The notes beneath the pieces are model-generated. The model was not told the origin of the DNA and searched no databases. It was given only the letters and a program-made list of their open reading frames with translations. Shown piece by piece: positions 13,745-17,006 of a stretch of DNA of 17,006 bases. The position numbers and the translations under genes are program-made. This DNA is from Candidatus Sigynarchaeota archaeon (GTDB taxonomy: Archaea > Asgardarchaeota > Lokiarchaeia > Sigynarchaeales > Sigynarchaeaceae): positions 1 through 17,006 of the forward strand of contig JAUQYW010000486.1 in the NCBI GenBank assembly GCA_030587525.1, written 5' to 3'. Numbering within the stretch: the stretch's first letter is position 1; every line of letters begins with the position of its first letter.

Positions 13745-15433
13745 TTACATGGATTCAGCTCTATTTCTTTCCCACGACTTGTTTCGGATCTTGTCCGCGA
13801 CGATATAGACGGCATCCATTACTAATGGCGAGTTTCTATACGTTGCAACCATCTCTTGTATTCGCTCCCGTAATGGCTCGCATGAAGACTTAATCTTCTC
13901 GTGATCGTAATCTTCCAGAATATTTTTGATCCGAATCTCATCATACCTCACACTAGACTTAACATAATAGGAACCACGCGTGTAAATCGAATGAGCTTCG
14001 TGTGCTATTCCATGGGCCTTGATCACCGCTCGCCTCAGGTATGAGAACATCTGTTCGTTGAAAACATTTGTCCGTTGCATACCTTCGACATCCATGTAAT
14101 GGAACAAGCCATCCTGATGCGTTGTCCACAACCGATACCATTGACAGATTATCGAGTCAAATGACAAGGAAGGCGAGGGCTGAAGCATTTTGACGTCATC
14201 TAACGTGCGATAGTGAGCCGCATCCTTATGTTTCAGCCACAATGTCTTGTATAACTCAGCCACGCGCGAGATCAACGATTGTTTCGTCATTTCCACGTCA
14301 CCTAGCATCATTCGGATCGTCTGAAAGACCGAAGCGAGATTCTTAATCTCATCATGGCACGCACGTAACTTCTCAAGGGCTTTTACAATAGTCCCGTGAG
14401 ATGCAAGCAATTGTTTGACCGGTCTCAAGGTTTGGTCGCAATTTTGCATCTCTAAAGCGATCTGTCCAACAACCTTTTCCAAGGCTTCAAATGCTAACAT
14501 GCCACCCAATTGTTCGAATTTATCCCCTTTGAACGTTACTGATCGATCCAGAAGATTCACTAATGGCAAGAAAAAATCTCGTTTCTCGACCCTGATACCG
14601 GGAGAAAATAAGGCGCCACCATTATCATCCTTATCCCCGATCCGGAGTGCGTTCACAGTCTTGCGAAGTTCTTTGTGCAAGTTCTGATCTTTTGCCTCTA
14701 TGAAGCGCCAATGGTTTTCCAGGTAATGATAATGACACGTCTGGTGGGGAATTGTTGGATCATACTCCTTGCACGCATTCACTATCGATGGTTGGTGATC
14801 GGACAGGAAACCAGCAATCACGACGCCCACATTTTCTTTGATCAACCTGAAAACACGCACCAAGTCTTCGCAACCCGCGTGCTCGAGCAATTCTGCGTGA
14901 AGGACACGCCCGCTTATCACGTCGTAGAATGTCCAAAATGCGGCACCCTCGGTTTCCGTCGGAGTGCCGTCGAACCCGATGATGACGCGACCTTGTTTCA
15001 TGGCGATTCGGATCGTCTCTTCATCGATCTTACCATCTTTTATCAAGCGGTATTCGTCCAGGATATCTGCAATTAGATCGTTTGATATCATCACGCCGCG
15101 GAGCAACAATCGCTCGCTGATCTCTCTGGGACTCGATTTGAACTGCTCCCACTCTGAGCATATGAAGATCCAGACATCTTTCCCGAATTTCTTGTATGGT
15201 AGCACGTATGGTTGCGGTATTTTAAATCGATGAGGTCCAGCACAGGAGGGGTTTGTGCATTCGCACCACCACGTTACCATGTGAACCCATATGTCCATCA
15301 TGCGAAAGGAGTGGCCGTTGTCTGGATATAACTCTTCGACGGGCATATTGCAATACGGACATGATCCGTTCAAATAATCAGCAGCATGAATATACCAGGT
15401 TTCGAAACCCATCATTGTTGTTTTACCGTACAT
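13745..15433 (-). CDS. DDE transposase (MULE/IS256/ISH6-like)
   Basis: 562 aa from the ATG at 15433-15431; Met7 and Met8 are alternative starts. The N-terminus holds a zinc-binding pattern, CPYCNM (Cys25, Cys28) and CECTNPSC (57-64), followed by a helical region. The catalytic domain is of the MULE type: Asp155 in VIIGFDGTPTE, Asp212 in AGFLSDHQPSIV, a C-x2-H motif (Cys233-His236) in QTCHYHYLENHW, a long helical insertion, and a final Glu460 in RTNVFNEQMFSYLRR. These support a D-D-(C2H)-E enzyme. The frame is intact, so it may be active. The gene fills the element and is transcribed towards the end of tnpB. Confidence 0.88.
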   Translation of the reverse strand: MYGKTTMMGFETWYIHAADYLNGSCPYCNMPVEELYPDNGHSFRMMDIWVHMVTWWCECTNPSCAGPHRFKIPQPYVLPYKKFGKDVWIFICSEWEQFKSSPREISERLLLRGVMISNDLIADILDEYRLIKDGKIDEETIRIAMKQGRVIIGFDGTPTETEGAAFWTFYDVISGRVLHAELLEHAGCEDLVRVFRLIKENVGVVIAGFLSDHQPSIVNACKEYDPTIPHQTCHYHYLENHWRFIEAKDQNLHKELRKTVNALRIGDKDDNGGALFSPGIRVEKRDFFLPLVNLLDRSVTFKGDKFEQLGGMLAFEALEKVVGQIALEMQNCDQTLRPVKQLLASHGTIVKALEKLRACHDEIKNLASVFQTIRMMLGDVEMTKQSLISRVAELYKTLWLKHKDAAHYRTLDDVKMLQPSPSLSFDSIICQWYRLWTTHQDGLFHYMDVEGMQRTNVFNEQMFSYLRRAVIKAHGIAHEAHSIYTRGSYYVKSSVRYDEIRIKNILEDYDHEKIKSSCEPLRERIQEMVATYRNSPLVMDAVYIVADKIRNKSWERNRAESM

Positions 15434-15484
15434 GAATTACGAGTAATATGAACCAGTTATGAACCTTCCGGTGAACGACAAAAA

Positions 15485-15508
15485 GTGAGATTACATGGCG
15501 GAATCATA
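15485..15508. repeat. Right terminal inverted repeat of the DDE element
   Basis: It ends CGGAATCATA, the complement of the left end, and contains AGATTACA, partly matching the left repeat's inner part. Confidence 0.88.
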
Positions 15509-15516
15509 GCTTGAAC
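15509..15516. repeat. Right copy of the 8-bp target-site duplication (GCTTGAAC)
   Basis: It is identical to 13694-13701. The next three bases are TAA, which would have been the in-frame stop of tnpB before insertion. Confidence 0.9.
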
Positions 15517-15541
15517 TAACGGTAGTTCACTCGATTTCCAC

Positions 15542-15550
15542 AAAATTAAT
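15542..15550 (+). promoter_or_regulatory. TATA-like box of the epimerase gene
   Basis: AAAATTAAT about 40 bp before the TTG at 15588 would place transcription start near 15573. It lies just outside the mobile region, so the gene may have kept its own promoter. Confidence 0.35.
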
Positions 15551-15587
15551 GATTTGTTTTGCATACATTATTTCGAGGTTGTTAAGA

Positions 15588-16544
15588 TTGAATCAAGCAG
15601 TCGATGTCGTCACGGGCGGTGCTGGCTTCATCGGGTCACATCTCGTGCGAGCACTGGTCGAGATCGGTCGCAAGGTCGTCGTGATCGATAATTTATCATC
15701 CTCCACCACGGATGCCATCAAGGATTTGATCGATAAAGGTCGTGTCGACTTCCACAAGGTTGACATCCGGGATAAAAAAGCTTTGGATGATGTATTCACG
15801 GGCAAGGAAACTCTCTTGTATCACTTGGCCGCGGACCCTCGGGTGAAGGAAAGCGTGGAAAACCCGGTTGATAGTTACGATCAAAACGTGACCGGCACGG
15901 TAAACTTGCTCGAGATCATGCGGGCGAAAAAAATACCGTGCATGGTTTTTGCATCATCCGGTGGCACCTTGTATGGCGACACGACCCAATTTCCGACCCC
16001 TGAAACCGTCCCGCTGAAACCCATATCACCATACGGCGCGTCAAAAGCTGCAGCGGAAATGTACATGTCCGCGTACGCCGCATCATACGATCTTGAAATC
16101 GCGTCGTTGCGGTTCGCCAACATCTACGGGCCGGGTTCAAACCATGGCGTCATGTATGATTTCTACCACAAGCTCAAGAAAGATCCATCTCGCCTCGAAA
16201 TACTGGGCGATGGCAAGCAATCCAAGAGTTATCTTTACGTGATGGATTGCGTGAACGCCTGTACCCTGACCGGCGAGTGGCTCGCCAAGCAAAAGCCCGG
16301 GACCTTCGATTTCTTCAACCTCGGAACGAAAAGCTGGGAAACGGTAACGGACCTTGCAAAAGTCATGGTTGAAATTCTGGGCTTGAAAAATGTCAAGTTC
16401 GAATACACGGGCGGAAATCGCGGCTGGACGGGCGACGTGGCGAAAAATTTGCTCGATATTTCCAAGGTCGAGAAGATGGGTTGGAAGCCTAAAACGAGCT
16501 TCAAGGATGGTGTCAAGAAGTACCTCGATTCGCTTCGTTGTTGA
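15588..16544 (+). CDS. NAD-dependent nucleotide-sugar epimerase/dehydratase (extended SDR, GalE-like)
   Basis: 318 aa from a TTG at 15588 (MNQAVDVVTGGAGFIGSH). This is preferred to the ATG at 15549 because the family begins right before the Rossmann strand, and GAGG (15575-15578) precedes the TTG by 9 bp. The NAD-binding motif is G10-G11-A-G13-F-I-G16. DNLSSS follows the second strand, the catalytic set is SSGGTLYG with Tyr149-x3-Lys153 (YGASK), and RFANIYGPG and a C-terminal sugar-binding part (NLGTKSWETV, NRGWTGDV) follow. It probably acts on a UDP- or other NDP-sugar for surface glycan synthesis; the exact substrate cannot be read from sequence. It begins about 70 bp beyond the transposon and converges with the next gene, overlapping its 3' end by 32 bp. 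Confidence 0.92.
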   Translation: MNQAVDVVTGGAGFIGSHLVRALVEIGRKVVVIDNLSSSTTDAIKDLIDKGRVDFHKVDIRDKKALDDVFTGKETLLYHLAADPRVKESVENPVDSYDQNVTGTVNLLEIMRAKKIPCMVFASSGGTLYGDTTQFPTPETVPLKPISPYGASKAAAEMYMSAYAASYDLEIASLRFANIYGPGSNHGVMYDFYHKLKKDPSRLEILGDGKQSKSYLYVMDCVNACTLTGEWLAKQKPGTFDFFNLGTKSWETVTDLAKVMVEILGLKNVKFEYTGGNRGWTGDVAKNLLDISKVEKMGWKPKTSFKDGVKKYLDSLRC

Positions 16545-17006
16545 GTTTGCTCTTGCTATCCTTGTAGAGCCCGATCGCGTCCTGCAGCGATAATTGTCCC
16601 AGCAAGACTTTCGTCGCCAGCCTCTGGTCGATCGTGATGCGTTCTTCCCCGCTGCTCGCGCGTGATTCGGCCTGGATGTTTCTCAGCTGTTTCTTCGAAA
16701 AGGTGTCGGGATTCTTCGGGAATTCACCTTGTTGCTTGAGTTGCTCGAGCGATAAGCCATCACGCAGCGCGATGTTGATCGCTGCCTTCGCATGATCGCT
16801 GATCTTGATGAAGTTACTGTTATTTATGATAAAATCTGTATTGGAATGCGATTCATTCACGATTTTTATGTCCATGGGGAAATTGTCGTGCATCTTGAGG
16901 ACCAGGTCCACGACTTTTTTCATCTCCACCGCATTTCCATCTCCTATCTTGATCCTGACAGGCGGAATGGAAGTTCCGCCGCAATTGTGCAGCGAGGTCG
17001 CGATGG
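16513..17006 (-). CDS. Hypothetical protein, 5' part outside the window
   Basis: The minus-strand frame stays open from the right edge (17006) to a stop at 16513, so the gene is cut by the window. A GTG at 16929 can serve as an internal start, but the residues before it (TSIPPVRIKIGDGNAVEMKK) continue in the same protein-like style, so the true start is probably beyond the edge. No family is recognised. The visible part has a strand-rich beginning (FPMDIKIVNESHSNTDFIINNSNFI) and an alpha-helical, charged C-terminus (EERITIDQRLATKVLLGQLSLQDAIGLYKDSKSK). Its end overlaps the end of the epimerase gene by 32 bp in the convergent sense. Confidence 0.6.
   Translation of the reverse strand, partial: IATSLHNCGGTSIPPVRIKIGDGNAVEMKKVVDLVLKMHDNFPMDIKIVNESHSNTDFIINNSNFIKISDHAKAAINIALRDGLSLEQLKQQGEFPKNPDTFSKKQLRNIQAESRASSGEERITIDQRLATKVLLGQLSLQDAIGLYKDSKSKLNNEANRGTS

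Larger units (their letters stand above)
13702..15508 (-). mobile_element. DDE insertion sequence, MULE/IS256/ISH6-like, 1807 bp
   Basis: It is bounded by imperfect 24-bp inverted repeats (13702-13725 and 15485-15508). The outer 10 bp are identical (TATGATTCCG / CGGAATCATA), and 18 of 24 positions match when the two ends are aligned by eye. A perfect 8-bp direct repeat GCTTGAAC flanks the element (13694-13701 and 15509-15516). It carries one transposase gene filling almost all of it. TIR length, 8-bp duplication and protein type agree with the IS256/ISH6-like MULE group; the exact family is not settled. The clean duplication and intact gene point to a fairly recent insertion. Confidence 0.92.
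10541..15520 (+). mobile_element. IS607-type element (serine recombinase plus large TnpB), interrupted by a second transposon
   Basis: It contains tnpA (10607) and tnpB (to about 13701) in the usual IS607 order, with much higher GC than the surroundings. Exact ends are not certain, as IS607 elements lack inverted repeats and target duplications. The left end lies after about 10540. The right end lies beyond the inserted DDE element, near 15517-15540. CTTGAAC occurs at 10536-10542 and at the distal end (13695-13701, duplicated at 15510-15516). TTGGAC occurs on the plus strand at 10547-10552 and, inverted, as GTCCAA at 13678-13683 and 13688-13693. These may be recombinase binding sites. Start and end given here are approximate. 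Confidence 0.75.

Noticed and set aside
1..17006. CRISPR array, rRNA genes or replication origin
   Set aside because: No regularly spaced repeats, no rRNA-like sequence and no cluster of origin-type repeats were seen when reading the window.

Overview
The window looks like a chromosomal segment of an archaeon. This is inferred from A/T-rich TATA-like boxes placed about 25-30 bp before plausible start sites, very few Shine-Dalgarno sequences, frequent GTG/TTG starts, T-run terminators, a long-form HisG and archaeal-looking gene types. No rRNA or other marker fixes the lineage.

Positions 1-9180 are ordinary chromosome of moderate to high GC. On the left is the start of a minus-strand gene that runs off the window. 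It is followed by an AAA-type P-loop ATPase with an unusual C-terminal domain, a convergent sulfatase-like alkaline-phosphatase-superfamily hydrolase (Thr where the formylglycine should be), and a small Mrr-like restriction-endonuclease-fold protein lacking the usual Glu. A minus-strand histidine operon hisG-hisD-hisH follows, in which hisH as read here carries a one-base frameshift. Then come a small acidic protein, a CaiB/BaiF-family protein with alpha-methylacyl-CoA racemase residues, and a tRNA-His(GTG) with an atypical A73 discriminator.

Positions 9181-15540 are an accessory island directly 3' of the tRNA. It opens with an AT-rich orphan gene (zinc-ribbon-like CxC/CxxC cysteines, then TPR-like repeats), preceded by a hairpin covering its ribosome binding site. 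Next is a GC-rich IS607-type element: a serine recombinase (MerR-like HTH plus resolvase domain) and a very large TnpB-like RuvC nuclease (767 aa) with all catalytic and zinc-ribbon residues. The 3' end of tnpB can fold into a run of hairpins that may be the omegaRNA scaffold. A second transposon, a 1.8-kb DDE element of the MULE/IS256/ISH6 type with 24-bp imperfect inverted repeats and a perfect 8-bp target duplication (GCTTGAAC), has landed exactly at the tnpB stop codon. It supplies a new stop and separates the putative omegaRNA scaffold from its original right flank. This nested, readable insertion history is the most interesting structure in the window.

Positions 15540-17006 return to ordinary chromosome: an NDP-sugar epimerase/dehydratase-like SDR gene, convergent with and overlapping a hypothetical gene that runs off the right edge.
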